Below, piece by piece: positions 9,935 through 18,951 of a stretch of DNA of 64,000 nt. Position numbers and translations under genes: made by a program. Each line of letters begins with the position of its first letter. Position 1 is the stretch's first letter. Source of the DNA: Deltaproteobacteria bacterium (lineage in GTDB: Bacteria > Desulfobacterota > Binatia > Binatales > Binataceae); NCBI GenBank assembly GCA_021831785.1, contig JAKBMB010000009.1, positions 62,001-126,000 on the forward strand, read 5' to 3'. Below the pieces are notes generated by a model. It was not told the origin of the DNA, did not search any database, and saw only the letters and a list, made by a program, of their open reading frames with translations.

Positions 9935-10842
9935 CGTGGAGACTGGCTGTCGGTAAGCTCGTTGTATGCGCGATGGCGCTGGGCAATATCTTCCCAACTC
10001 AAAGCGGACATGCGCTGCAAGGAGAAGCTCTCGACGACGAACGAGGCGACGACGTTGCCGTAAACCACCGCGGCGCGCCGCACGGCTTCGTTCACTTTTC
10101 CCACCCGAGCGATGTAGCCCATGAAGGCGCCGGCAAACGTATCGCCCGCCCCGGTCGGGTCGATTACCTCTTCGACCGGGTAAGCGGGCGCCGCAAAAAT
10201 GCCCTCTTCGCTGAAGTGGAGCACACCCGCCTCGCCGCGCTTTACCACCACCGCCTCCGGCCCCATCTTGACCAGCGCGCGACCCGCTTTGGCTAAGTTG
10301 TGCTCGCCGGTGAGCATTCGCGCCTCATCGTCGTTCAGCATCAAAATCGTTAGTTGCTTCATCAGCCGGAGCAGCCCCGCGCGCTCATTTTCAATCCAAT
10401 GGTTCATGGTGTCGGCGCCCACGACCTTGGGGCTCGCAACTTGCAACAGAACGTGCGTTTGCAGGTCCGGCGAGATGTTGGCCAAAAACAAATAGTCGCT
10501 GCGGCGCTGATCAGGCAGCAGCGTCGGACTAAACCGGGCGAAAACATTGAGTTCGAGACCGAGCGTCTCCCGCCGGTTCATATCGGCATGATAGCGCGCT
10601 TTCCAGCGAAAGGTCTTGCCCTCATGACGTTCCAGACCGCGCAGGTCTATGGCCCGTTCGGCCAAAACCCGGTAGTCCTCGGACGAAAAATCCGAGCCGA
10701 CGGCGGCCACGACGCTGACCGGCGAAAAAAAGCGCGCCGCCAAGGCGAAGTATGCGGCCGAGCCGCCCAGCGCGTCGGTGACCGCGCCGCGGGTGGTCTC
10801 GACGCTGTCGTAGCCGATGGTCCCGACAACTACTATGCTCAT
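9919..10842 (-). CDS. PfkB-family carbohydrate/nucleoside kinase
   Basis: Ribokinase-fold kinase of 307 residues. N-terminal Gly-rich motif (ALGGSAAYFALAARFF) and the C-terminal PfkB signature DPTGAGDTFAGAF with the catalytic Asp. Adenosine kinases and sugar kinases share this fold. Its placement 134 bp downstream of mtnP on the same strand suggests purine or methylthioadenosine salvage, for example as an adenosine-kinase-like enzyme, but that is inference from context. It overlaps the next gene by 16 bp, suggesting translational coupling. Confidence 0.85.
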   Translation of the reverse strand: MSIVVVGTIGYDSVETTRGAVTDALGGSAAYFALAARFFSPVSVVAAVGSDFSSEDYRVLAERAIDLRGLERHEGKTFRWKARYHADMNRRETLGLELNVFARFSPTLLPDQRRSDYLFLANISPDLQTHVLLQVASPKVVGADTMNHWIENERAGLLRLMKQLTILMLNDDEARMLTGEHNLAKAGRALVKMGPEAVVVKRGEAGVLHFSEEGIFAAPAYPVEEVIDPTGAGDTFAGAFMGYIARVGKVNEAVRRAAVVYGNVVASFVVESFSLQRMSALSWEDIAQRHRAYNELTDSQSPRWTSP

Positions 10843-10976
10843 GCCTCGAGTTTTCCCTGCGATCCTAGAAAATCGAGCACGGAGAGTTTAAGGAACTCTT
10901 TCAAGCGGGCTTCAAGATGGGTCGGGCAATGCTTCAGCACGCTTATGCTCCCAGGCCGACTTCCACCGCACTACGC

Positions 10977-11840
10977 TCAGAGATACTTGCCGACCAACGG
11001 CCGCAATTGTTCCAGCACCTTGGGCGGGATCAGCCGCGGCTCGGTGATAATCGCGTCCTTAAGCGCGTGGGCGCATGCGCAGCCGCGGGTGTTTGAGCCG
11101 AGCAAACCGGCCAGCTTGACCACCGTCGCCTGCGCGATGGCCACGTTGTCGCGCAGCACGCGCAGTACGTCGCCGATGTCGACGTTTCCGTGCTCCTTAT
11201 GCCAACAGTCGTAATCGGTCGCCGTGGCGAGCGTCGCGAAACACATCTCGGCTTCGCGGGCCAAGCGCGCTTCCTGCATTGCGGTCATGCCGACCACGTC
11301 TATCTTCATGGAGCGATAGAGCTCGGACTCGGCTCGCGTCGAGAACTGCGGCCCTTCGATGCAGATATAGGTGCCGCCGCGGCGCGCCTGTGCCCCCGTC
11401 GCCCGCGCGGCCTCGTACACGCGCGCCCCGAACTCCTCGCACACCGGGTCCGCCAGCGAGACATGCGCGACGATACCGTTGCCGAAAAACGTAGAGGGCC
11501 GAAGAAAAGTACGGTCCACGAACTGATCGACCAGAATAAACTCGCCCGGCGCCAGGTCTTCCCGCAGACTGCCGACCGCGCTCACCGAGAGCAAGTATTC
11601 TACTCCCAGCAGCTTCATCCCGTAGATGTTGGCGCGGTAATTGAGCTCGGTTGGCAGTAATCGATGGCCCCGTCCGTGTCGCGACAGGAATACGACTTCA
11701 GCGTCACCCAAAACGCCTCGGTAAAAGACGTCCGAGGCTTTGCCGAAAGGCGTGTTGATCTCGAGGTGCTCACTCGCCTCAAGTCCAGGCATCGAGTAGA
11801 AGCCGCTGCCTCCAATTACACCAAAAACGGGACGTGCCAT
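10977..11840 (-). CDS. mtnP: S-methyl-5'-thioadenosine phosphorylase
   Basis: Family 2 PNP-type phosphorylase of 287 residues that splits methylthioadenosine into adenine and 5-methylthioribose 1-phosphate. The N-terminal phosphate loop is VIGGSGFYSMPG. Further MTAP hallmarks are FLSRHGRGHRLLPTELNYRA, the IEGPQFSTRAES segment, and MTAMQEARLAREAEMCFATL with the adenine-binding acidic DYDCW nearby. The length is standard. It is the first gene of the minus-strand run. No mtnA or other downstream salvage genes are seen, and the PfkB kinase is its only metabolic neighbour. Confidence 0.93.
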   Translation of the reverse strand: MARPVFGVIGGSGFYSMPGLEASEHLEINTPFGKASDVFYRGVLGDAEVVFLSRHGRGHRLLPTELNYRANIYGMKLLGVEYLLSVSAVGSLREDLAPGEFILVDQFVDRTFLRPSTFFGNGIVAHVSLADPVCEEFGARVYEAARATGAQARRGGTYICIEGPQFSTRAESELYRSMKIDVVGMTAMQEARLAREAEMCFATLATATDYDCWHKEHGNVDIGDVLRVLRDNVAIAQATVVKLAGLLGSNTRGCACAHALKDAIITEPRLIPPKVLEQLRPLVGKYL

Positions 11841-12061
11841 AATCTATTGGTTTCGGTTCGTCTCCGGACGGGCTGCCCGCGGACTAGTGTGCCCAAGATA
11901 GCACCTTTTGCCCGGGGTCTTCCATGCTCGGGTTGAAGTCTAGCTAGCGGACCGCGGCGCGTAAACCTGTGCCGCGCATCTTAGCGCTGGCGCCGTGGGA
12001 TCCGTTTCGCGCCGCTCCCGTGCCGGCCGTTTTTTGCCTGAAGGGGTCGTTGTCGGCCGGT

Positions 12062-13180
12062 CTACTGCGCGCATCCGTGGCCCCCGCCTTTTACTCTCGC
12101 ACTTGGCTGCTCCGCTTTGACGCGCAGTTGCCCGCACGCGGCGGCGATATCGCGGCCGCGGCTTTCGCGGATAGTCGCGGTCAGGTTGCCTTGGCGCAAA
12201 ATAGCCTGGAACTGCTCGACCGCCTGGCGCGGGCTGGGTTCGAACGATGCGCTCTCGAAGCGGTTGAAAAAAATCAAGTTTACTTTCGCGCGCAGCGGAG
12301 CGAGCAGCTTCACCACCCGCTCGGCGTCTTCCTTTGAGTCGTTGACGTTCTTGAGCATCACGTACTCGAAGGTAATCCGCTGTCGGCGTTTAAGCGCCAG
12401 GCGCCGGCAGCTTTCCAGCAGCGCGGCCAGCGGGAAGCGCCGGTTTATCGGCGCCAGTCGGTCGCGCTGAGCGTCGGTCGGCGCGGTCAAGGAGACCGCC
12501 AGATTAACGCCGATCTCGGCGAGCAAGCGCTCCATCATGGGCGCCAGGCCAACCGTAGAGACCGTGATTCGCCGCGGCGATATTCCCAAACCCCATTCGG
12601 CCGTCATCACGGCGAGCGCGCGGCGCAAGCGCGCGTAATTAGCCAGCGGCTCGCCCATGCCCATGAAGACATAGTTGGAGAAGGCCTGTTGCGGGGGCTC
12701 TAGCTCATCGGCAGCGGCGAGCACCTCACCCACGATTTCGCCGGCGCGAAGATTACGCCGCAGCCCCATCCGCGCCGTCGCGCAAAACGCGCACCTCATC
12801 GCGCACCCCACTTGGCTTGAGATGCAAAGCGTAACGCGGCCGCGGGCCGGAATAATCACGCTTTCGATAAGCTCTTGGTCGGCGAGCCGGAGCAGCAGTT
12901 TCTTGACGCCATCTTCCGCTGCGCTGGCTTCAGCCACGCGCGGCAGAGCGAGCGTGTAATGCTGCTCTAGGGCGGCCCGCAGTTGCGCCGGCAGGTTGGT
13001 CATCGTGGCAAGCGCGCGCGCCCGTTTGCCGTAAAGCCATTGCATCACCTGGCGCGCTCGATACCGCGGCTGGCCCAGGCTCTCGAGAGCATCCTCGAGC
13101 TCGGGCAGCAAAAGCTCGTAGATATCCGACTTTGCGGCCGCCGCTTGAGGAGTCGCGAGCGCGGTCGAATTAGCGTTCAC
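12062..13180 (-). CDS. rlmN: Dual-specificity 23S rRNA A2503 / tRNA A37 methyltransferase RlmN
   Basis: Radical SAM methyltransferase of 372 residues that places a C2-methyl on A2503 of 23S rRNA and A37 of some tRNAs. The [4Fe-4S]-binding CxxxCxxC is in CAMRCAFCATARMG, the family segment FMGMGEPLANY follows, and the C-terminal active-site Cys is in AACGQL. The N-terminal accessory domain is present (RARQVMQWLYGKRA). The C-terminal tail beyond AACGQL is short and basic. The gene is flanked by short non-coding stretches and appears monocistronic. Confidence 0.95.
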   Translation of the reverse strand: MNANSTALATPQAAAAKSDIYELLLPELEDALESLGQPRYRARQVMQWLYGKRARALATMTNLPAQLRAALEQHYTLALPRVAEASAAEDGVKKLLLRLADQELIESVIIPARGRVTLCISSQVGCAMRCAFCATARMGLRRNLRAGEIVGEVLAAADELEPPQQAFSNYVFMGMGEPLANYARLRRALAVMTAEWGLGISPRRITVSTVGLAPMMERLLAEIGVNLAVSLTAPTDAQRDRLAPINRRFPLAALLESCRRLALKRRQRITFEYVMLKNVNDSKEDAERVVKLLAPLRAKVNLIFFNRFESASFEPSPRQAVEQFQAILRQGNLTATIRESRGRDIAAACGQLRVKAEQPSARVKGGGHGCAQ

Positions 13181-13671
13181 AAGCGCCTACTTTAGCAGCG
13201 CAGCGACCGCAAGAGCATCCGTCGCCCGTCCTCTTGCTCCACCGCGCCAGCGGGGACAAAACATCCACCGACGCTACTTAAATCCCTACTAAACGCAGGC
13301 AAATTGGGGACAGGCCACAACTCGTCACACTCAGAGCCAGCCCGGTCACGATCGGCGTAGCGCTCGACCGCGGCAATGGCCTCGAACCGGCCGGCTTTTC
13401 CGGCGCGGCCCTGAACTGCGTTGCGCGCCGCCTCCGTCGTGCGAGAAGCAGAGCCCGGTTGCCCAAGCCCTTCCAGCCGCCGTGTCTCCCGGCTCCATCA
13501 GCTCGCCTCCAGTCAGCGCCATTAGATCGGCACTCCGTCACTGTGGCAGTACTCCGCGGCAGTACTCCCGCTCTCAAAAATCGACAGTCTCGCGCCGGGG
13601 GAAGGCCGGGATGGGGGGCACGCGCCACGACCCCGCACGGTCTCGAGGTTTTGCAATCCTCAATAAGCGGG
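13181..13671. other. Non-coding stretch ending in a repeat
   Basis: No credible coding region. The right end carries the truncated repeat copy C. The segment GGCAGTACTCC occurs twice about 15 bases apart near 13550, which I regard as incidental. Confidence 0.5.
13596..13666 (-). repeat. MITE-like intergenic repeat, copy C (left end, inverted)
   Basis: Reading the minus strand from 13666, TATTGAGGATTGCAAAACCT then CGAGACCGTGCGGGGTCGTG matches the left ends of copies A and F. The other terminal repeat is not detectable. It abuts the stop codon of the DUF4838 gene, six bases away. Confidence 0.6.
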
Positions 13672-15528
13672 TCAGTTTTGTCGCTCGATTCGCCCGCGCA
13701 GGGCGGCAAGCCAGCGTCGATGGAAGGACTCCAAGTCGATTTCTCCCCATACGCCTTTGGCTTCGAGGCGGATTTTCCGAATGTGGATAAACGCGGCCTC
13801 GAGCTCGTCGAGCGCTTTGAGCGCGTGCGCGCTATTTTTCGCCCGGCCTTTACCTAGGGCGCCCAGATACTCGGCGAGCGCGCGCAGCGTTTGGGCGCCG
13901 TAGCGCCACAGAGCGATTTCGTCGCGGCGCAGCGGCGCGGCGCTTCGCGTTGTGATGCGCTCGGCGGCTTGAATGGCGCGCTGCACCTGCGCCGCGGCGG
14001 TCTTCAAAGCGGCGCGCTTGAGCGGCGCGAGCCTTGCGGGAATCTTGTCCACGCGAAGCACGTCGCCGTAGCTTAGCACCAAGTTAGAAGCGGCGGCGAT
14101 CAGGCGGTACGCCTCGGTCATCTCGCGCGCGCGCGCCGGATGGCGCTCGGCGGCGGCCGCGGCCGCCGCACGCTGCGGCTCGAGCATCAGCGCGCGTGAC
14201 TCCGCGGCGAACGCGATTAGATTGACCGGATACGCCAGAACGCTGTAGGCGCCGAAGGTCAGGCAGGAGATGCCTTTGAGCCCCAGCGCGCGATACGCGC
14301 GCAGATCGCGCGCGATAACCGCCGGCGTGGCGAAGCCGAGCCCGCCGAACAAAAGCGCGTCGGCATAGTACTCGAACACCTGGCCGCGGCCGCTAAACAA
14401 CTCCACGTAGCGGCGCAGCGCATCCCAGTAACGGCGGTTGGCCGCGCATCGCGAGTCGTCGATGGCGTGGCAATAGCATCGCTCGCGCGGCGCCCACTCG
14501 AAGCAAACATTGGGCAAAGGCTTGAGCCTCGGGTCGGGCTCGATGGTGTCGTGGTAGGCGAGATAGGCGACCTCCAGCCGCTCGTTCGCCCGCGCGACCC
14601 GCTGCGCGACGGCGTTAACGACCGCCATATACTGGAGTTGCGGCGAAAGCGCGGAGCATGCCGGACAGGCGCACCACGCTCCTTCCCACACGTCCGCGCC
14701 CCAGACGTGAAAGAGTCGGCTCTCCGGATATTTGCGAAGATAGGAGAGCGCGTTCTGGCAGACGGTCTCAATCGCCGCCGGGTTCGACACGCAAAGGTTC
14801 CCCAGCGGATTGCGCCGGCCGTCGCTTCCGAGCGGAAAACAATCCGGAGCGCGCGCGAACCGCTCGCGCTCCATGAGCAGTTGCAGGATGTGCCCGCCGT
14901 ACTCCGCGCCGATTCCGCGTTCGCGCAGCGCCGGCGCCAGTTCGTCGATGCGGGCGCGGCTGTCACGCGCGTGGCGGATGTAGAAAAACCGGTTTATGCC
15001 CTGCCATCCCATCCAGGCGATGAACTTGCGGTCGTCCTCGAGGTGAAGCTTAAACCGCTCGGGCTCCTCGTAGTGGAAGGTCATGATGTCCGAGACGAAG
15101 GCGCGGCGGGCAAAGGCAGGTTCGAACCGCTCGGCGGCAAGCCCCCATGGAAACGGCGCGCGAAGCTTCGGCGCGCAAAACCGGCCGTCGAGCGTGAAAT
15201 ACGCGCCCAACTGCCCGAGCAGCCGGTAGACGCCATGAACGATTGCCGCGCCGGTTGCGCCGGAAACGACGACCGCCTCGGCGCGCGGCGTGATTACGAA
15301 TCCGTCGTTCGCCGGCGCGGCTTCGTTACTCGGAGGTCCGCCGCTTGAACCCAATGCCAGCGTGTATGCGCCTTGCGCGGTTGCCTGCGCGACCGGAACT
15401 TCGTCCTTGAGCGCCTGCGAAAGCGCGCCCGCCAGCTCCTTGGCCGCGAAAATCGTCGGCTCCGCGGCTTTGGGCGCAACCCAAACCCGCATCCGCGGCG
15501 GCGTTGAAAGCTTCGTCTTTCTCTCCAT
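13672..15528 (-). CDS. DUF4838 domain protein, glycosidase-like
   Basis: 618 residues from the ATG at 15528; an upstream in-frame start at 15603 adds a basic, low-quality 25 residues. The N-terminal 110 or so residues resemble the beta/alpha domain that precedes the barrel in family 20/67/84-type glycosidases (AAKELAGALSQ, then DGFVITPRAEAVVVSGATG). The central region has the DUF4838 pattern, including HVWGADVWEGAWCACPACS, CxC and CxxC cysteines, and YLAYHDTIEPDP. No signal peptide is visible. The substrate is unknown, and the catalytic acid cannot be assigned with certainty. It is divergent from the Mrp ATPase gene. Confidence 0.75.
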   Translation of the reverse strand: MERKTKLSTPPRMRVWVAPKAAEPTIFAAKELAGALSQALKDEVPVAQATAQGAYTLALGSSGGPPSNEAAPANDGFVITPRAEAVVVSGATGAAIVHGVYRLLGQLGAYFTLDGRFCAPKLRAPFPWGLAAERFEPAFARRAFVSDIMTFHYEEPERFKLHLEDDRKFIAWMGWQGINRFFYIRHARDSRARIDELAPALRERGIGAEYGGHILQLLMERERFARAPDCFPLGSDGRRNPLGNLCVSNPAAIETVCQNALSYLRKYPESRLFHVWGADVWEGAWCACPACSALSPQLQYMAVVNAVAQRVARANERLEVAYLAYHDTIEPDPRLKPLPNVCFEWAPRERCYCHAIDDSRCAANRRYWDALRRYVELFSGRGQVFEYYADALLFGGLGFATPAVIARDLRAYRALGLKGISCLTFGAYSVLAYPVNLIAFAAESRALMLEPQRAAAAAAAERHPARAREMTEAYRLIAAASNLVLSYGDVLRVDKIPARLAPLKRAALKTAAAQVQRAIQAAERITTRSAAPLRRDEIALWRYGAQTLRALAEYLGALGKGRAKNSAHALKALDELEAAFIHIRKIRLEAKGVWGEIDLESFHRRWLAALRGRIERQN

Positions 15529-15734
15529 TGTCTGCGGTTCTACGGTCCCGCGACTGCTTTGCTTACGGCCGGCGCCTGGCGCTTGGCGCGAGCAAGGCCG
15601 CATCGCCGGAGATTTTTCGGCCGTGCGGCGATTTCATGTTTGTCGGGCGCGGCTGTCTGATACGCATGAAATTTCCCTCAAGACGCGTCATAATCTGCCT
15701 TGTTCGGTTCAGAGTCCGGGTGGAGCCGGAGCCT

Positions 15735-16844
15735 ATGAAGTCCGATAGGTCTGACAATATGCCGACGCCGCAAGAAATTCTCGCTGAGCTCAAGAACGTC
15801 AAATATCCCGGCTTTTCGCGCGATATCGTATCTTTCGGCCTGGTCAAAGATATCCAGGTCGGAGACGCCGGCGTAACCGTCTACCTGAGCGCGCCGTCCG
15901 CCAACGCCGAAGCGGCTGAGGCCATCGTGCGCGAAGTCGAGCAGCGCGTCGCCGCGCTGACCGGCGCGGGCCGCGTTCGGGTCGAAGTTGAAGCGCAGGA
16001 CCCTGGACAGCAGGCGCGCCAAGCGATGCACGCGCAGCGGCGCAAGCCGGCGGGCACGCGCCACGTTATCGCGGTGGCCAGCGGCAAGGGCGGCGTGGGC
16101 AAGTCGACCGTCGCCGTGAACCTGGCGCTGGCGTTCAGTGCGCTGGGCTGGCGGGTGGGGCTGATGGATGCCGATGTGTACGGGCCGAGCGTGGCGATTA
16201 TGCTCGGCGGCAAGCAGCCGGTCACGCTCACCCCCGAGCGCCGGATCATTCCCTTGGAGCGCTACGGCATCCGATACATCTCGATGGCGCTGTTTATTGA
16301 CGACGACATGCCGGTAATCTGGCGCGGACCGATGGTGACCAAGCTTGAGAGCGAGTTCCTGTTTAACGTCGAATGGGGTGATCTCGACTGCTTGGTGCTC
16401 GATCTGCCTCCCGGGACGGGTGACGCCCAGTTGACCATAACTCAGCGCGTCGCGCTCGACGGAGGCGTGATCGTCACCACACCTCAGGAAATAGCTTTGC
16501 TCGACGTGCGGCGGGGCGTGACCATGTTTCAGGAGGTTTCGACGCCAGTGCTGGGGGTGATCGAGAACATGAGTTATCATCTGTGCCGCAAGTGCGGGCG
16601 TCGGCACGAGATCTTTAGCCACGGCGGCGGCGCGCGCATGGCGCGGGAGATGAATCTCGCCTTCCTTGGCGAGTTGCCGTTGGTGCCGGAGTTGCGCGAA
16701 GGCGGCGACCGCGGATGCCCCTTGGTAGCGACCAACCCGAATCATCCCGCGAGTCTGGCGTTTAAACAGATTGCCGGCAAGGTGCGCGCGCAACTGGAAC
16801 CGGGGGCCGGCGAGGACGTCGCGGGCCTTTCGCTGCAGAAATAG
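15735..16844 (+). CDS. Mrp/NBP35-family iron-sulfur carrier ATPase
   Basis: 369 residues. An N-terminal MIP18/DUF59 domain (TPQEILAELKNVKYPG, about 10-85) precedes a deviant Walker A P-loop ATPase domain (VASGKGGVGKSTVAVNLALAF) and the CxxC in YHLCRKCGRRHEIFSHGGG, which bridges a dimeric [4Fe-4S] cluster. The protein stores and passes Fe-S clusters to apo-enzymes in the cytoplasm. ATGs at 15735 and 15759 are both possible starts; the longer frame to 15504 runs through the promoter region of the divergent gene and is unlikely. Confidence 0.9.
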   Translation: MKSDRSDNMPTPQEILAELKNVKYPGFSRDIVSFGLVKDIQVGDAGVTVYLSAPSANAEAAEAIVREVEQRVAALTGAGRVRVEVEAQDPGQQARQAMHAQRRKPAGTRHVIAVASGKGGVGKSTVAVNLALAFSALGWRVGLMDADVYGPSVAIMLGGKQPVTLTPERRIIPLERYGIRYISMALFIDDDMPVIWRGPMVTKLESEFLFNVEWGDLDCLVLDLPPGTGDAQLTITQRVALDGGVIVTTPQEIALLDVRRGVTMFQEVSTPVLGVIENMSYHLCRKCGRRHEIFSHGGGARMAREMNLAFLGELPLVPELREGGDRGCPLVATNPNHPASLAFKQIAGKVRAQLEPGAGEDVAGLSLQK

Positions 16845-16896
16845 CGGCGTGCGGCCGGGGTACAGACGACGAATGGCGGGGGTGCGAGGACCGGCC

Positions 16897-17811
16897 ATGA
16901 GATACGCGGTTTTTGATATCGAGACCCGGGTGGACAAGCCGCTGCTGAACCGGATCTTTTTCGCCGGGCAAGGGCTTGATGACGAAGAGGCTTACGCGCG
17001 CTTTCGCGCTGATTTAATCAAGCGTCAAGGCGACGATTTCCCGCCACTTGTGCTGCACGTGCCGATCTCGATCGCGCTGGGCGACGTCAGCCCGAATCAC
17101 GCCTTGCGCAGGGTCGAGAGCCTCGCGCTGGACAACTACGCGGAGCCGGAATTGGTGCGGGAGTTTTGGCGTCGCCTGGAGAACTTCAACGGCTGCCTGG
17201 TGAGCTTTAACGGCCGCCAGTTCGATTTGCCGGTGCTGGAGCTTCAGGCGCTGCGCCGTGGGCTTAGCTGCCCCGCGCATTTCTCCGACTCGGGGCGCCG
17301 GCGGCGCTATGCCGACACGCGCCATCTTGACCTGCTTGACTTCGTGACGAATTACGGCGTATTTCGGCTGCGCGGCGGGATGAACGCGCTGCTCAAGCTA
17401 ATCGGGATGCCGGGTAAAGAGACGATGGACGGAAGCCGCGTCCAGCAGGCCTACGAGGCGGGCCGTCTGGAGGAAATCCACCGTTACTGCCGCAGCGACG
17501 TGGTGCAAACCTACTTCCTTTTTTTGCGCGTCCAACTGCTGCGCGGCGAAATCAACGAGGAACAGTACCGCGCCGCGGCGCAGGAATCGTCGTCTTTTTT
17601 GCAGGCGCCATATGAGGGTGAGCTAGGCGCGCCGTTTTCGGGCGCCCCGGCCGCTCAAGCCGCAGAGACCGCGTCGATCGAGCAGTCGGGCGCCGCGCCG
17701 GCGAACGGGCCGGGTGGCGCATCGGTGGCCGGCACGTCCGCGGGCCACACATCTGCGGAGAAATCGAGCGCGGCGCCGGTGGAGACTCCGAGCGCTGCGC
17801 GGAAAAATTAA
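16897..17811 (+). CDS. Predicted 3'-5' exonuclease, PolB-like
   Basis: 304 residues. The exonuclease core has the DEDD-type acidic motifs: FDIETRV near the N-terminus, SFNGRQFDLPVLE in the middle, and YCRSDVVQTYFL at the end. This matches the family of stand-alone exonucleases related to the DNA polymerase B proofreading domain. The last 75 or so residues are Ala/Ser/Gly/Pro-rich and disordered-looking, an unusual tail. The start at 16897 has AGGA six bases upstream; longer frames overlap the Mrp gene. The following glycosyltransferase starts 16 bp after its stop, so they are likely cotranscribed without functional linkage. Confidence 0.82.
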   Translation: MRYAVFDIETRVDKPLLNRIFFAGQGLDDEEAYARFRADLIKRQGDDFPPLVLHVPISIALGDVSPNHALRRVESLALDNYAEPELVREFWRRLENFNGCLVSFNGRQFDLPVLELQALRRGLSCPAHFSDSGRRRRYADTRHLDLLDFVTNYGVFRLRGGMNALLKLIGMPGKETMDGSRVQQAYEAGRLEEIHRYCRSDVVQTYFLFLRVQLLRGEINEEQYRAAAQESSSFLQAPYEGELGAPFSGAPAAQAAETASIEQSGAAPANGPGGASVAGTSAGHTSAEKSSAAPVETPSAARKN

Positions 17812-17827
17812 TTGTTCGGACCACGCG

Positions 17828-18589
17828 ATGCCGAATCATCCCACGGTCGCGCTCATCGTTATCACCCGCAACGAAGAACAGCTTATCGGGCAGTGCCTTA
17901 AGAGCGCCGCCTTTTGCGCGGAAAAAATCGTCGTGGATTCGTTCTCGACCGATCGCACGGCAGAGTTGGCAAGTGCCGCGGGAGCGCGGGTAATCCAGCG
18001 CGAATTCGCCGGGTATATCGCGCAAAAGCAGTTCGCGCTGGAACAGGTCAACTCCGATTGGGTGCTCAGTCTTGACGCCGACGAGCAGGCGACGTACGCC
18101 CTGGCACGCGAAATCGAGCGCGTACTGGCGGCGCCCTGGGTTGCAGTCGACGGCTACTTAGTAAGGCGCATCCTTTATCACCTGGGCGGCTATTACCATC
18201 GCGGTATCTACCCCGACTATCATCTGCGGCTGTTTCGCCGCTCCAGTACTCGCTTCGGCGGGCGCGAGCCTCATGCCAAGGCGTTGGTCGGCGGGCGAAT
18301 CGGCCGGCTGCGCGCGCCGATTCTGCATTTTAGCTATCGCGACGTGGCCGGCCATGTCGACGCGATGAATCGCTTGACCTCGATCGCGGCATCGCAAGGC
18401 GAGCCTGGCTCGCTCAGCGTGCTGCGAATGTTCACCAATCCTGCGTGGCGCTTTTTCAACTTTTACTTATTTCGCGGTGGCTTTCTGGACGGTGGCCGCG
18501 GTCTTTACGGCGCGATGGCGGCGTCGTTTTACGTCTTTCTGAAGTACGCCAAGCGCTACGAGCGCCGGCTCAAGAATCGGCGGCTGTGA
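17828..18589 (+). CDS. GT2 glycosyltransferase, WaaE/KdtX-like
   Basis: 253 residues. A GT-A domain starts with ALIVITRNEEQLIGQCL; VDSFSTDRTAELA and the metal-binding LDADEQ follow. The region GYYHRGIYPDYHLRLFRR is characteristic of WaaE-type lipopolysaccharide core beta-1,4-glucosyltransferases. It has no membrane helices beyond a C-terminal amphipathic stretch, fitting a cytoplasmic or peripheral enzyme. The actual acceptor is not determinable. The next gene is a lipid exporter-like ABC pair beyond a repeat. Confidence 0.82.
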   Translation: MPNHPTVALIVITRNEEQLIGQCLKSAAFCAEKIVVDSFSTDRTAELASAAGARVIQREFAGYIAQKQFALEQVNSDWVLSLDADEQATYALAREIERVLAAPWVAVDGYLVRRILYHLGGYYHRGIYPDYHLRLFRRSSTRFGGREPHAKALVGGRIGRLRAPILHFSYRDVAGHVDAMNRLTSIAASQGEPGSLSVLRMFTNPAWRFFNFYLFRGGFLDGGRGLYGAMAASFYVFLKYAKRYERRLKNRRL

Positions 18590-18679
18590 AGCCGCGCCCC
18601 ACCGGCGCGGATCGACTCGCGCCGCCGCAAGGCCGACCGAACCCCGGCGGCGCCGATGTAAGGTGGATGCCGCCGGGGT

Positions 18680-18803
18680 ATTGAGGATTGCAAAATATTG
18701 AGATGGCGCAGAGTCGTAGGGGCGGTCTTGTGCTCGCCACCCGGGCGCGGCATTAGAGGCCCAGGCTCAGAGTCTGCCTGTCACTATATTGTGCAGTTCT
18801 CAC
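18680..18803 (+). repeat. MITE-like intergenic repeat, copy D (short form)
   Basis: Left end TATTGAGGATTGCAAAATAT; right end CTGTCACTATATTGTGCAGT then TCTCA. The two ends are imperfect inverted repeats. This copy is about 124 bp, close to copy G. In the same gap (18590-18951) an 11-bp perfect inverted repeat, CACGCCGGCGC/GCGCCGGCGTG, lies at 18828-18850 without a T-run. Confidence 0.75.
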
Positions 18804-18951
18804 TAAGTTCACCGCAGCCGTAAGGCTCACGCCGGCGCGGCGCCGGCGTGCATTCGTGATGGTTAGAGCGAGCGAATGCTGTCCCGCCCGGGCGGTTCGG
18901 TGGGCGCGCTTGCTCGCGCTGGCGCGGAAACTGCTAAGGTAACGCTGAGCG

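Noticed and set aside
12231-12250. GGGTTCGAAC resembling a tRNA T-loop
   Set aside because: It is within rlmN, and no acceptor or anticodon stem can be formed.
13550-13575. Two GGCAGTACTCC words 15 bases apart
   Set aside because: Only two short words in a GC-rich spacer; no sign of an array or operator.
15528-15603. N-terminal extension of the DUF4838 gene
   Set aside because: Basic, low-complexity 25 residues without a ribosome-binding site.
15678-16937. Minus-strand open frame opposite the Mrp ATPase
   Set aside because: No recognisable domain, and the plus-strand Walker A and CxxC motifs settle the coding strand.
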